The notes under the pieces were generated by a model that was given only the letters and a program-made list of their open reading frames with translations, was not told where the DNA came from and did not search any database. The translations under genes were made by a program, and so were the position numbers. A stretch of 31,460 nucleotides of DNA from JAFGBM01 sp964564915 (lineage in GTDB: Bacteria > Actinomycetota > Actinomycetes > Actinomycetales > Demequinaceae), in assembly GCA_964564915.1 (NCBI GenBank), contig CAZMCU010000016.1:1-31460 (forward strand), given 5' to 3'. How positions within the stretch are numbered: the first letter of the stretch is position 1; each line of letters begins with the position of its first letter. Shown in pieces: positions 15,234 to 23,581 of the stretch.

Positions 15234-16892
15234 ATGACGCTCGGCGACGACCTCTTCCGGTCGACCTTCCACGATTCGCCCACCGGGATGGCCGTCATGG
15301 ACGGAAGCGGACGCATCCTCGATGCCAATCCCGCACTTGCCCAGATCCTTGGAAGGCCCACCGAGGCCATCGTCGGACGATCGTTCGCCGAGTTCACCCA
15401 TCCCGACGATCGGCCGGGAGACATCGAGGCGTTTTCCCATCTCTCCTCCGGGGAAGTCCCTCACTATCAACGGCAGAAGCGCTACCTCGACGGACACGGC
15501 GATGTCGTGTGGTGCAGGGTCACGGTGAGCGCCGTCAGCGGTGACGACCCCCACCTCCCGCGCCGATTCGTCAGCCAGGTCGAGGACATTACCGAGTTTC
15601 GCCGAACGAAGGACCTGCTCGACACTCGTGCCCTCCACGACCACCTAACGGGGCTCGCCAACCACACCCTCCTCATCGAACGCCTCGCGGAGGCCCTGGC
15701 GAATCACGCCCACCGCACCACTACGGTCGCCGTGCTTTTCTGCGATGTTGACCACTTCAGCGTCGTCAACGATTCCCTAGGACACGAGGCGGGGGACGCC
15801 CTTCTCGCCGCGATTGCCGAGAGAATCCAGTCGGCCGTTCGGCCAGGAGAAATCGTCGCGAGGCTCGGCGGAGACGAATTCGTCGCGGTGCTGGAGAACG
15901 TCCCCGACGTCGACACCGCTCGCGACCTCGCCACCGACGTTGCCGCCGCCGTCGAATCCCCCATCAGGATCGCCGACCACGACCTCCTCCCGACGGTGTG
16001 CATCGGCGTCGCCCTCGCGGAAGGCGACATGACACCGGAGACCCTCGTCCGCGATGCCGACACGGCGATGTTCGTCGCGAAAGAGGAGGGAAGGGCAAGG
16101 ATCGAGGTCTTCCGGCCCGACCTACGCGCCATCGCCCTCAACCGCCTCTCGATCGAAGAGGAGTTGCGTGCCGCGATGAGCGAGGGCGGTCTCGCCGTGC
16201 ACTACCAACCCGTCGTCAACCTCCAGACGCGAAAGGTCGAGGCGTACGAGGCCCTCGTCCGATGGGAACACCCCATGCGCGGGCTTCTGATGCCGGACGA
16301 GTTCATCGAGATCTCGGAGGAGGCTAACCTCGTCGTTCCGCTCGGTGCGTATGTGTTGCGCGAAGCGTGCGACCTCATCGCTCGCCATCCGGACTTTGAC
16401 GGACGCATCTTCGTCAACGTCTCCACGCGCCAGATTGGGTCAGCGGACCTCACGCAGGCCGTCGAGTCCGTCCTCCAGGCCACGGGGATCGACGCTCGGC
16501 GCATCTGCCTGGAGATCACGGAGTCCGGAATGCTCATGGCAACCGGCATCGCACGCACCGACCTTGAGAGCATCGCCGCCCTCGGCGTCGATCTCATCCT
16601 CGACGATTTCGGTACCGGGTACTCCGCCCTCTCCTCCGTCCTGCAGAATCCGGTCGCCGGACTCAAACTATCGAAGGAGTTTACAGCTCGCCTCGGGGAC
16701 GGCGGTTCGGGTGATCGCATATCCTCTGCGATCGCAACGCTCACCAACAGCCTCGGCATGTATGGGGTGGTGGAAGGGATCGAGACCGAGGAGCAGCATC
16801 GTGCGGCATGCGCGGACGGGTGGACGTTCGGCCAAGGATTCCTCTATGGTCATCCCGTCCCGGAAAGCGAACTTCCCTTCCGGCCCGCGTGA
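15234..16892 (+). CDS. PAS-GGDEF-EAL cyclic-di-GMP protein, paralogue 2 (EAL site intact, I-site altered)
   Basis: This 552-residue protein has the same PAS-GGDEF-EAL layout as its upstream paralogue, and key motifs fall at identical residue numbers. GGDEF is intact at 212-216, but the I-site is RPGE (203-206), with Glu for Asp. The Lys usual in the FKxxND stretch is Ser176. The EAL domain keeps EAL (339-341), Asn395, Glu427, Asp457-Asp458, Lys478, Glu514, Glu517 and Gln534. It therefore looks like a competent cyclic-di-GMP phosphodiesterase with a less regulated or weaker cyclase half. GGAGGAGGG at 15218-15226 precedes ATG 15234. The upstream gap of 127 bases holds TACCAT (15143-15148) as a possible -10, so it may have its own promoter. 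Confidence 0.93.
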   Translation: MTLGDDLFRSTFHDSPTGMAVMDGSGRILDANPALAQILGRPTEAIVGRSFAEFTHPDDRPGDIEAFSHLSSGEVPHYQRQKRYLDGHGDVVWCRVTVSAVSGDDPHLPRRFVSQVEDITEFRRTKDLLDTRALHDHLTGLANHTLLIERLAEALANHAHRTTTVAVLFCDVDHFSVVNDSLGHEAGDALLAAIAERIQSAVRPGEIVARLGGDEFVAVLENVPDVDTARDLATDVAAAVESPIRIADHDLLPTVCIGVALAEGDMTPETLVRDADTAMFVAKEEGRARIEVFRPDLRAIALNRLSIEEELRAAMSEGGLAVHYQPVVNLQTRKVEAYEALVRWEHPMRGLLMPDEFIEISEEANLVVPLGAYVLREACDLIARHPDFDGRIFVNVSTRQIGSADLTQAVESVLQATGIDARRICLEITESGMLMATGIARTDLESIAALGVDLILDDFGTGYSALSSVLQNPVAGLKLSKEFTARLGDGGSGDRISSAIATLTNSLGMYGVVEGIETEEQHRAACADGWTFGQGFLYGHPVPESELPFRPA

Positions 16893-16932
16893 CATCGAAG
16901 GGCCCCGACGTGCCCCGATCCTTGGAGGAATC

Positions 16933-17475
16933 ATGGCCAGTATCGCCCGACGAGTCCTCCGTGCCCTCGGCTCAGCCGTCGCGCGGCAAACGGGGTCGAC
17001 GAAGGTTCGGCCAACCCGGTCACGCCCCGCCCCGTCGAGAAGGCGACGGCGTCGGGGGGCCGCCGACGACTACCCCGGTGACTTCACCGGTATCCCCACG
17101 ATCGTCTACGCCCCCAACGACGACGACCACCCCGACCCGGGAGAAATCGTGTGGACCTGGGTTCCGTATGAGGACGACGTCCATGAGGGTAAGGACCGCC
17201 CCGTCCTCATCATCGGTTGGGATAAGCCGTGGCTGCTCGGCCTCATGCTCACCAGCAAGGATCACCATCGCGACGCCGCGGACGAGGCCCGTCACGGTAG
17301 GTACTGGATGGACTTGGGGGCCGGCGATTGGGATTCCCAGAAACGCCCCAGCGAGGTGCGGCTCGACCGCATCATCCGGGTCGATCCGCAGAAGGTCAGG
17401 CGCGAAGGCGCACGCCTCAACCCTCGCCTTTTCCGCGAAGTTGCCGGTGCGGCCAAGGAGACCAACGGCTGGTAG
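16933..17475 (+). CDS. Solitary PemK/MazF-like family protein
   Basis: The 180-residue product has an Arg-rich basic N-terminus (about 20-42), then a domain of the actinobacterial PemK/MazF-like type: DPGEIVWTWVPYEDD, GKDRPVLIIG, LLGLMLTSKDH, YWMDLGAGDWD and RPSEVRLDRIIRVDP. Canonical MazF/PemK toxins are mRNA endonucleases with the strand GDIVW and a conserved Arg-Pro. Here those features are present, but no antitoxin-like small gene is adjacent, so a housekeeping or regulatory role is as likely as a toxin. ATG 16933 has GGAGGAA just upstream. It lies 40 bases after the second GGDEF-EAL gene and may be co-transcribed. The basic tail suggests nucleic-acid contact. Confidence 0.78.
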   Translation: MASIARRVLRALGSAVARQTGSTKVRPTRSRPAPSRRRRRRGAADDYPGDFTGIPTIVYAPNDDDHPDPGEIVWTWVPYEDDVHEGKDRPVLIIGWDKPWLLGLMLTSKDHHRDAADEARHGRYWMDLGAGDWDSQKRPSEVRLDRIIRVDPQKVRREGARLNPRLFREVAGAAKETNGW

Positions 17476-17478
17476 CAT
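17473..17478 (+). promoter_or_regulatory. Candidate -10 box (TAGCAT) for rpsT
   Basis: TAGCAT overlaps the stop codon of the PemK-like gene and would start transcription near 17485, giving rpsT a leader of about 57 bases. No convincing -35 is present. Confidence 0.35.
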
Positions 17479-17541
17479 GGGTGGTCGCGCGCGCGCCGAT
17501 CACGGCGCCGCCATGCGTCTCCCCCGAACGACGAGGACCCT

Positions 17542-17802
17542 GTGGCAAACATCAAGTCGAACATCAAGCGGATCGGCACGAACGAGAAGGCTCGCGTCCG
17601 CAACGTCGCTGTGAAGTCGGAACTCAAGACCCACGTTCGCCGCGTGCGCGAAGCGATCGCGTCCGGCGACAAGGCCAAGGCCGAAGCCGCGCTGAAAGCC
17701 GCTTCCGTGAGGCTCGACAAGGCCGCGAGCAAGGGCGTCATCCACGCTAACCAGGCTGCGAACCGGAAATCGGCGCTGGCAAAAAAGGTCGCCACGCTGT
17801 AG
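17542..17802 (+). CDS. rpsT: 30S ribosomal protein S20
   Basis: S20 is a small basic primary-binding protein of 16S rRNA. The 86-residue product begins MANIKSNIKRI and continues with two long Lys/Ala/Arg-rich helices ending ANRKSALAKKV, which is diagnostic. The start is GTG 17542, with GAGGA about 6 bases upstream. In most relatives rpsT lies between lepA and holA; here the neighbours on both sides are cyclic-di-GMP genes. Confidence 0.96.
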   Translation: MANIKSNIKRIGTNEKARVRNVAVKSELKTHVRRVREAIASGDKAKAEAALKAASVRLDKAASKGVIHANQAANRKSALAKKVATL

Positions 17803-17842
17803 ACCTCCGCGCGGCGTCACGCCGAATCGTCCGAGAAGTCGC

Positions 17843-17848
17843 TAGGGT
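17843..17848 (+). promoter_or_regulatory. -10 box (TAGGGT) of a probable leaderless promoter for the stand-alone EAL gene
   Basis: TAGGGT ends 7 bases before GTG 17856, matching the leaderless spacing seen elsewhere in the window. It separates this gene from rpsT transcriptionally and favours GTG 17856 over GTG 17850 as start. Confidence 0.5.
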
Positions 17849-17855
17849 CGTGAGC

Positions 17856-18542
17856 GTGAGCGTTCGCCCCGTGCCCATGCCACGGGTGTGGCACTTGCCC
17901 CGCACCGAACGCGATCAAGACGAAGAACCGCGACGGGTCGTCGTCGGTCGGCAAGGAATCTTCCGCTCCGATGGCTCTCTCCTGGGCTACGAGTTGCTTT
18001 TCCGCGCTCCCGGAAGGCTCAACCTCAGGATCGACTTGTGGAACTCCTGGCAACAAGACCGGGCAACCGAACATGTTCTCGCCGCGGCCTATTTCCATGG
18101 CGACGACATCGCCAGCGGCTTACCAACCTTCGTCAACTTCACCCGAAGCTACCTCCTCGACCCCACGAGGTACCTTCACCCCCCTTCTGACTTCGTCATT
18201 GAGGTGGTCGAGTCTGCCCATGCCGATCGTTCCCTCCACGACAGGCTCGCCGAACTCAAAGCGAAAGGCTATAAGGTCGCCATCGACGACTTCGTGGGCA
18301 CGACGAGCCAGCGGGACCTCCTGGAGCACGCCGACTACGTGAAAATCGACATGCGGGATCTGACCGCGCGTGGGACCAAGCTGATCGATGCCGCGCGGGT
18401 GCCGCACGCGTCACTCGTCGCGGAGCGTGTGGAGACCAAGGACGCGCTCCACCACTGTATGGATGCGGGATTCCACTACTTCCAAGGTCACCACTTCGAA
18501 AAAGCCGCCGTCGTCGAGCGGAGTCCGGTCCGGGTTCGCTAG
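17856..18542 (+). CDS. Stand-alone EAL domain protein, YuxH/EAL-HDOD type without HDOD
   Basis: The 228-residue protein resembles the EAL half of YuxH-like EAL-HDOD proteins: VVVGRQGIFRSDGSLLGYEL, then VNFTRSYLL, IEVVES, VAIDDFVG, VKIDMRDL, VAERVET and FQGHHF. The EAL signature is ELL. The residues corresponding to the catalytic Glu, Arg, Asn, Asp-Asp, Lys, Glu and Gln are all there, so hydrolysis of cyclic-di-GMP is possible. The usual C-terminal HDOD domain is absent; the frame ends after the EAL fold and holA follows convergently after 15 bases. The start is chosen by the TAGGGT box; GTG 17850 would add two residues. It could also be a cyclic-di-GMP-binding effector rather than an enzyme. 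Confidence 0.87.
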   Translation: MSVRPVPMPRVWHLPRTERDQDEEPRRVVVGRQGIFRSDGSLLGYELLFRAPGRLNLRIDLWNSWQQDRATEHVLAAAYFHGDDIASGLPTFVNFTRSYLLDPTRYLHPPSDFVIEVVESAHADRSLHDRLAELKAKGYKVAIDDFVGTTSQRDLLEHADYVKIDMRDLTARGTKLIDAARVPHASLVAERVETKDALHHCMDAGFHYFQGHHFEKAAVVERSPVRVR

Positions 18543-18557
18543 ACCCGACCGATGGCC

Positions 18558-19553
18558 CTAGCGGCTCGCCAGGGTCGCCACCGTGCGAACGGCTCTCTCG
18601 ATCGCGAAACGCGGATCCCTCCCCGCTCCCTTGACCTCGGCGTCCGCCGCGGCTGCAGCCTCGATCGCCGCCGCAAGCGTGTCCCCGTTCCAGTGACGCA
18701 GGTCTCGGCGCGCTCGCTCCACTTGCCACGGCGCCATACTCAAATCCTTCGCGGGGTCGATGCCCCTCCCGCGGGCCGCCCCCACCCTCGCGAGGCCGCG
18801 TAACTTCGACGCGAGAGCCGCAACGAGCGGCACGGGATCCGTTCCGGTATCGAGAGCGTGGCGCACGAGCGCGAGGGCCTCCCCCACCTTCCCCACGATC
18901 GCGGCGTCCGCAACCGCGAATCCCGTTGCGTTGACCCTCGACCCGTAATAGCGGGTCACCTCATCCTCGGTCACGAGCCCCGACACGTCGCTCAGCAACT
19001 GATGCACGGCTGCGGCGAGCTCGGGAACATCCCCTCCCACGGCATCGACTAAGGCCCTCACGGCCTGGGGTCGCGCTTCCCTCGTCGCGCGCGCGAACTC
19101 CCCCTCGACAAACTGGGCGAGGTCGGCGTCGCGCTTGATCGCGGGGCACAGGATTTCCTCCACCCCAGCCGCGCGCCACGCTTCGAGGGCTCGCTTCCCT
19201 CGAACGGCACCCCCGTGACGAAGAATCACCACGACCTCCGGGTCGGGGTCCTTCGCGTAGGCGACCGCATCCTCGAGGAAATCGTCGGTCATCGACTCCC
19301 CCTCGTCGATGACGACCACCCCCGGTTCGGCGAAGAGCGATGGGCTCGTCGCCGCGCGCAGGCTTCCTCTCTCGTACGCCGCAGCCGAGAGGTTGGTCAC
19401 CGCAACCGTGCCGTGGTCGGCGCGGACGGCGGAGACGATCGCGTCGACCGCGCGTGAGGCCAGCAGTTCCTCCGGACCGAACACCAACACGAGCGGTGCT
19501 GGTCGAGCATCGAGCCAGGTTCCCGCGGCGGGCGCGGGCGAGGGGGGAACCAT
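18558..19553 (-). CDS. holA: DNA polymerase III subunit delta
   Basis: The delta subunit opens the beta sliding clamp as part of the clamp loader. The 331-residue protein has the N-terminal pattern LVLVFGPEELLASRAVDAIV, the middle strand VVVIDEGES, ILCPAIKRDADLAQFVEGEF and the C-terminal helical domain with SMAPWQVERARRDLRHW. It follows comEC with a 4-base gap, and GGGAGG inside the end of comEC serves as its ribosome-binding site. The comEA - comEC - holA order is standard for Actinomycetota and Bacillota. Confidence 0.93.
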   Translation of the reverse strand: MVPPSPAPAAGTWLDARPAPLVLVFGPEELLASRAVDAIVSAVRADHGTVAVTNLSAAAYERGSLRAATSPSLFAEPGVVVIDEGESMTDDFLEDAVAYAKDPDPEVVVILRHGGAVRGKRALEAWRAAGVEEILCPAIKRDADLAQFVEGEFARATREARPQAVRALVDAVGGDVPELAAAVHQLLSDVSGLVTEDEVTRYYGSRVNATGFAVADAAIVGKVGEALALVRHALDTGTDPVPLVAALASKLRGLARVGAARGRGIDPAKDLSMAPWQVERARRDLRHWNGDTLAAAIEAAAAADAEVKGAGRDPRFAIERAVRTVATLASR

Positions 19554-19557
19554 GGGT

Positions 19558-21876
19558 CTAGCCTCCCACGTCGAGGGGACACCGTGCCGTCACCGTGAGG
19601 TCCTCTCGCCGCGCGATGTCAACGTCGCCACACTCGTCGGTCCGCATCACCACCGCTCCAGCATCATGCTCCATGTCGATGGTGCTCGGGGCTGGGTGCC
19701 CATAGGGGTTTCCCTCCCCCACGCTAATGACGGCGAGAGTCGCCCTAACTCTCGACGCGAGATCGGGGTCCTGACGCGCCGAACCGTGGTGAGCGACCTT
19801 AAGGACGTCGACCTGGGGAAGGTGGAGCACGGAGGCGAGCGCCCGTTGCCCTCCCCCTTCCAGATCCCCCAGCGACAAGAAGGTCACGCCGCGCGTCTCT
19901 CCCCACACCACGAGGCTCGATTCGTTGACCTCGGAGTCCGTGCGCGCCTCCGGATCGCCCGCGTGCCACACGATGATGTGAACATCCCCAATGGTCGCTT
20001 CCGTGCCGGGCACGGGAATCGCATAGGGAACGCCAGCGGACTCGAGGAGGCGACCGTCGCCGGAGTGTGCCGCCCCCGGCTCCGACATCCACACGTAGGC
20101 GACGTCGATCCTCGCCACGACCTCGTCGAGGCCCCCATCGTGGTCGGCGTGGGGATGGGTGATGACGAGAAGCGGAACGTGGGACACCCGATGACGCGAG
20201 AGACACGCGAGCGGTTCGCCATCGTCGGGGCCAACATCGACGACGACCGCACTCGATGGCCCCGCCCGCAGGAGAATCATGTCCCCCTGGCCCACGTCGC
20301 ATACCGCGACGGCCCAGTCCTCCGGCGCCTTCCTCGTGGCTTCGTCGAGAGTCGCTCGAACGACGGGAGTGGCGGCCACGACGGCGAGCGTCAAGAGCAG
20401 GAAGGAGATCCTGGCCCAACCGGTAACACGCCGGGTCGTCGTCGACACGATGATCGCGGCGGACACACACGCGGCCAGCGCCGCACCGGTCACACCCTCC
20501 GGCCAGGGAAGCCACGCCCCCGGTAGGTTCGCCGCCGTGTGGGCAGCCCACGCTACCGGCTCCGCCGCGACCCCGGCCACCCACGCGAGCCCGATCCCCG
20601 CCGTGGGCGAGATCGGAGTCACGATGACGGACGCAAGGCCGAACGCCGTCACGAGTGCGGCGACGGGGAGCGCAACGAGGTTGGCGACCACGGCGTATGG
20701 CCCCACCCCCGCGGAGAGGAGCACCAGAATCGGGGCGCACACAACCTGGGCCGCGATGGGCAGGGAGAGCGCCTTCGCGAGGAGAGGGGGCACCACGCGG
20801 GCGAGCCTCATCGCCACGATCGGTGCCCACAGGACGATGCTGGCGGTCGCCGCGACGGAAAGGGCGAATCCATAGGAGAGGGAAAGAAAGGGATCGACGA
20901 GGAGTAGGCCGATCACGGCCGCCGATAGCGCGGGAAGCGCCTGACCCGGACGACCCCACCATAGGGCCAACGCAACGATTCCCCCCATCCACGCGGCTCG
21001 GAGCACGCTCGGTTCGGGAAGGACGAGCACGACGAATCCGACGGTGACCAGGAGAAGCAGGAGGACCCGCAATCGGCGGCTCCAGCGCAGGGCCCGAGCC
21101 CCCGCCCCGACCGCGAGCGCGAGCATCGCGAACTGGGCCCCCGAGACCGCCGTGAGATGGGTCAGGCTGGCGATCCGCATGTCCTGGACTTGGGTGTCCG
21201 GCATGCCGGAGGTGTCGCCGATGGTCATGCCGACCGTTAGGGCTCGAATCCCCTCGGGGAGGTGAGAGGCCGACTCTCGAAACCCCTTCCGAAGACGCCC
21301 GACCACCCCGTCGACCCCCGTCGCGGGGGTTAACGACACCAGTTCGGGGTTCCACGACACCCCGGCGACGTGCCCGGGTGAGGTTGGGCTGAGCCGTCCC
21401 CTCGCTTCCACGATGGTGCCGACGGTGGCGTTGGCCCACTCCTCTCCACCGACGATCGAGACGGTCGCCCCGGCCCTTTCAGCCTCCCGTCCCGGCAGAG
21501 CGAGGCCGGTGAGCGTGATCGTGATGGACCATCGCTTTCCATTGAGATCGAAGGGACCCGCGGAGATAGGAGAAGGATCGCTCGCCACTCGTCCCCAGAA
21601 CGTGACCACCTGCTGAGAGGAGAGCGCCTCGCCCACCCCTCCGGCGAGACGAGAATCGAGGTGGATAGTCGTGGCTCCCGCCATGCAGGCGACGGTAAGG
21701 CCCACCACCAAGACGGATCCGAGCCTCCTCCACGGGCGAACCGCCCCGATTCCCACCCCTGCCAGCCCGAGGACGATCCACCACCTCGATTCCACCAACC
21801 CGGCGGCCACCGTGCCCGCGACGATGTATGCCGCGATCGCGACGGGAACGAGCCGTGCGTCGTGTCGGGGTGTCAC
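19558..21876 (-). CDS. comEC: ComEC/Rec2 competence DNA-uptake channel
   Basis: ComEC forms the inner-membrane channel through which single-stranded DNA enters during natural transformation. The 772-residue product has an N-terminal membrane part with a DUF4131-like periplasmic section. The Competence domain follows (LTHLTAVSGAQFAMLALAV) with many helices. A C-terminal metallo-beta-lactamase-like domain carries CDVGQGDMILLRAGP and THPHADHDGG. Nothing is truncated or missing by eye, so uptake may be functional. GTG 21876 overlaps the comEA stop as GTGA. Confidence 0.93.
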   Translation of the reverse strand: MTPRHDARLVPVAIAAYIVAGTVAAGLVESRWWIVLGLAGVGIGAVRPWRRLGSVLVVGLTVACMAGATTIHLDSRLAGGVGEALSSQQVVTFWGRVASDPSPISAGPFDLNGKRWSITITLTGLALPGREAERAGATVSIVGGEEWANATVGTIVEARGRLSPTSPGHVAGVSWNPELVSLTPATGVDGVVGRLRKGFRESASHLPEGIRALTVGMTIGDTSGMPDTQVQDMRIASLTHLTAVSGAQFAMLALAVGAGARALRWSRRLRVLLLLLVTVGFVVLVLPEPSVLRAAWMGGIVALALWWGRPGQALPALSAAVIGLLLVDPFLSLSYGFALSVAATASIVLWAPIVAMRLARVVPPLLAKALSLPIAAQVVCAPILVLLSAGVGPYAVVANLVALPVAALVTAFGLASVIVTPISPTAGIGLAWVAGVAAEPVAWAAHTAANLPGAWLPWPEGVTGAALAACVSAAIIVSTTTRRVTGWARISFLLLTLAVVAATPVVRATLDEATRKAPEDWAVAVCDVGQGDMILLRAGPSSAVVVDVGPDDGEPLACLSRHRVSHVPLLVITHPHADHDGGLDEVVARIDVAYVWMSEPGAAHSGDGRLLESAGVPYAIPVPGTEATIGDVHIIVWHAGDPEARTDSEVNESSLVVWGETRGVTFLSLGDLEGGGQRALASVLHLPQVDVLKVAHHGSARQDPDLASRVRATLAVISVGEGNPYGHPAPSTIDMEHDAGAVVMRTDECGDVDIARREDLTVTARCPLDVGG

Positions 21877-22523
21877 ACGGTCGCCATAGCGGCGATTTCC
21901 CCCAGAATCGCGTCCCCGATTCCCGGTACGCGGGCAAGGTCCGCGATGGAGGAGTACGGACCGTTGATGGCCCGATCCGTAACGATCCGTTCGGCGAGGA
22001 CCGGACCAATTCCGGGAAGTCCCTCCAGGGCTCGCGCGTCCGCGCGATTGAGGTTGATCCTCCCGTCGCCCTCCTCTCCCCTGTGCGGCACATAGACCTG
22101 CTCACCGTCCCCGACGACCCTCGCGAGATTGACGGCGGAGTCGTCTGCGTCAGGGGCGAGGCCTCCCGCTGCTACAACCGCGTCCGCGACCCGTGCGCCG
22201 GAATCGAGCGTCACGACCCCCGGATTGACGACAGCCCCGGTGACGTGGACGATCACCTCCACCGCGGTCCCCTCCCCCGGCCCCAGGCTGACGGTGGCGA
22301 GCGGCACCCCATCCCCCGCCTCCTGCGCGAGCAACCACGTCACTCCCAGGGCCAGCACGAGTGCCCCCGCGAGCGCGATAGCAACACGGGGATCCAGCCT
22401 CCACCTCATTCCCCGAGCTTCTGTGGGAACGGGGTTGCCGTGGGCGGCCTCGTAGGCACGCGCCGCCACCCGAGACCAGCTGTCCCGCAGTCTCGCTCGG
22501 ACGTCATCCGCATCGTCGGCCAT
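21873..22523 (-). CDS. comEA: ComEA DNA-binding competence protein
   Basis: ComEA is a membrane-anchored DNA receptor that delivers DNA to ComEC. The 216-residue protein has a cytoplasmic N-terminus, one membrane helix (VAIALAGALVLALGVTWLL, about 46-65), an SLBB domain (VIVHVTGAVVNPGVV) and C-terminal helix-hairpin-helix motifs (INLNRADARALEGLPGIGPV and VPGIGDAILGEI). ATG 22523 is preceded at 6 bases by TACGTT, so it is probably leaderless. The long frame further upstream is not coding. Confidence 0.93.
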   Translation of the reverse strand: MADDADDVRARLRDSWSRVAARAYEAAHGNPVPTEARGMRWRLDPRVAIALAGALVLALGVTWLLAQEAGDGVPLATVSLGPGEGTAVEVIVHVTGAVVNPGVVTLDSGARVADAVVAAGGLAPDADDSAVNLARVVGDGEQVYVPHRGEEGDGRINLNRADARALEGLPGIGPVLAERIVTDRAINGPYSSIADLARVPGIGDAILGEIAAMATV

Positions 22524-22529
22524 GGCGGG

Positions 22530-22535
22530 AACGTA
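22530..22535 (-). promoter_or_regulatory. -10 box (TACGTT) of a probable leaderless promoter for comEA-comEC-holA
   Basis: TACGTT on the minus strand is 6 bases before ATG 22523. No -35 element is clear. Its spacing matches the other leaderless candidates. Confidence 0.45.
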
Positions 22536-22660
22536 CCGATGAGGGTGCACCCCTTCCCCGCAGACATCGGAGAAGGTGGCCGAAGCGGTCGAGGTCGAGA
22601 TCTGGGGACATCGGACGGGCCTTACGGGGTGGAACGGCAGAAGAAGCGGCTCCGAGTGAG

Positions 22661-22679
22661 AAGGCGAAATCGACGCCTT
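22661..22679 (-). terminator. Weak hairpin at the end of degV
   Basis: AAGGCG and CGCCTT form a 6-bp stem with a 7-base loop that begins within the degV stop codon. The tail is only moderately T-rich, so terminator function is doubtful. Confidence 0.3.
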
Positions 22680-23541
22680 AGAGGAGACTCTCGGGAAGAT
22701 CGGCGAGGACGCATGCGAACGCTCCCGGCCCACCATGCACAGCGAGGACGGCGGAAATGGGGGTGCGAACGATCATGGCGAGGCCAGGGTTGAGGGTTTG
22801 GATTTCCACGGTGTCGTCGTCCGCTTGACCGCCGGTTCCCAACGCCATCACCGCCAACCCGGGGTGAGACAGCGCGGGGATGCGCTCCCCCAGCATTTCG
22901 ACGATTCGCTCATGGGCCCGAACCGTTGTCCGTACTCGTTCGAGAACCTCAACCTCCCCATCGACCAAACCGAGGACCGGGCGAATGCTCAGCGCGTCCC
23001 CAATTGCGGCAACCGCCCTCGGGACGCGACCGCCCCTCCTCAAGTACTCGAGCGTATCGACGGTGAAGAGGAGCGAACTCGACGAGGCGACGCGCGTCGC
23101 TTCCGACGCCACGTCCTCCACCGAAGCGCCCGAACGTGCGAGCGCGGCGGCGGCAAGGGCGGCGAAACCCGTCGCCATGGCCAGGCTGCGAGAGTCCACG
23201 ACGATGACGGGCACCGCCGACTCCCGCGCGGCGATCTCCGCGGCGTTCGCGGTGCCGGAGATCCGGCTCGAGATGTGCACCGAAACGATCCCCGATGCCC
23301 CGCGAGCCTCCGCACGCCGGTACGACTCGACGAAGGCCCCGACGGAAGGCTGCGACGTCGTCACCGCACGCTCGGTCTCCAGCGCACCGAGAACCTCCGA
23401 TACGCCCATCCCCGGGCCTTCGGGGACGGGCTCTCCAGCGATCACGATATCGAGGGGGACGACCTCGATCCCCCACGTGGTGACGAGGTCCTGAGGAAGA
23501 GACGCCGCGGAGTCCGTTACGACAACGACGCGCTGGGTCAC
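22678..23541 (-). CDS. DegV family fatty-acid-binding protein
   Basis: DegV/FakB proteins bind a fatty acid and in many Gram-positives present it to a fatty-acid kinase. The 287-residue product has VVVTDSAASLPQDL at the N-terminus, VTTSQPSVGAF, SVHISSRISGTANAA, VVDSRSLAMATGF and YLRRGGRVP, typical of the family. The start is GTG 23541, 6 bases after TATCCT, which fits a leaderless transcript. No fatty-acid kinase (FakA) gene is in the window, so the ligand and partner cannot be stated. Confidence 0.9.
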   Translation of the reverse strand: MTQRVVVVTDSAASLPQDLVTTWGIEVVPLDIVIAGEPVPEGPGMGVSEVLGALETERAVTTSQPSVGAFVESYRRAEARGASGIVSVHISSRISGTANAAEIAARESAVPVIVVDSRSLAMATGFAALAAAALARSGASVEDVASEATRVASSSSLLFTVDTLEYLRRGGRVPRAVAAIGDALSIRPVLGLVDGEVEVLERVRTTVRAHERIVEMLGERIPALSHPGLAVMALGTGGQADDDTVEIQTLNPGLAMIVRTPISAVLAVHGGPGAFACVLADLPESLL

Positions 23542-23547
23542 TCCGTC

Positions 23548-23553
23548 AGGATA
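23548..23553 (-). promoter_or_regulatory. -10 box (TATCCT) of a probable leaderless promoter for degV
   Basis: TATCCT on the minus strand is separated by 6 bases from GTG 23541, in the 40-base gap after leuS. Confidence 0.45.
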
Positions 23554-23581
23554 GCGGGCGAGTCGTCCGGCCCCGACCCCG

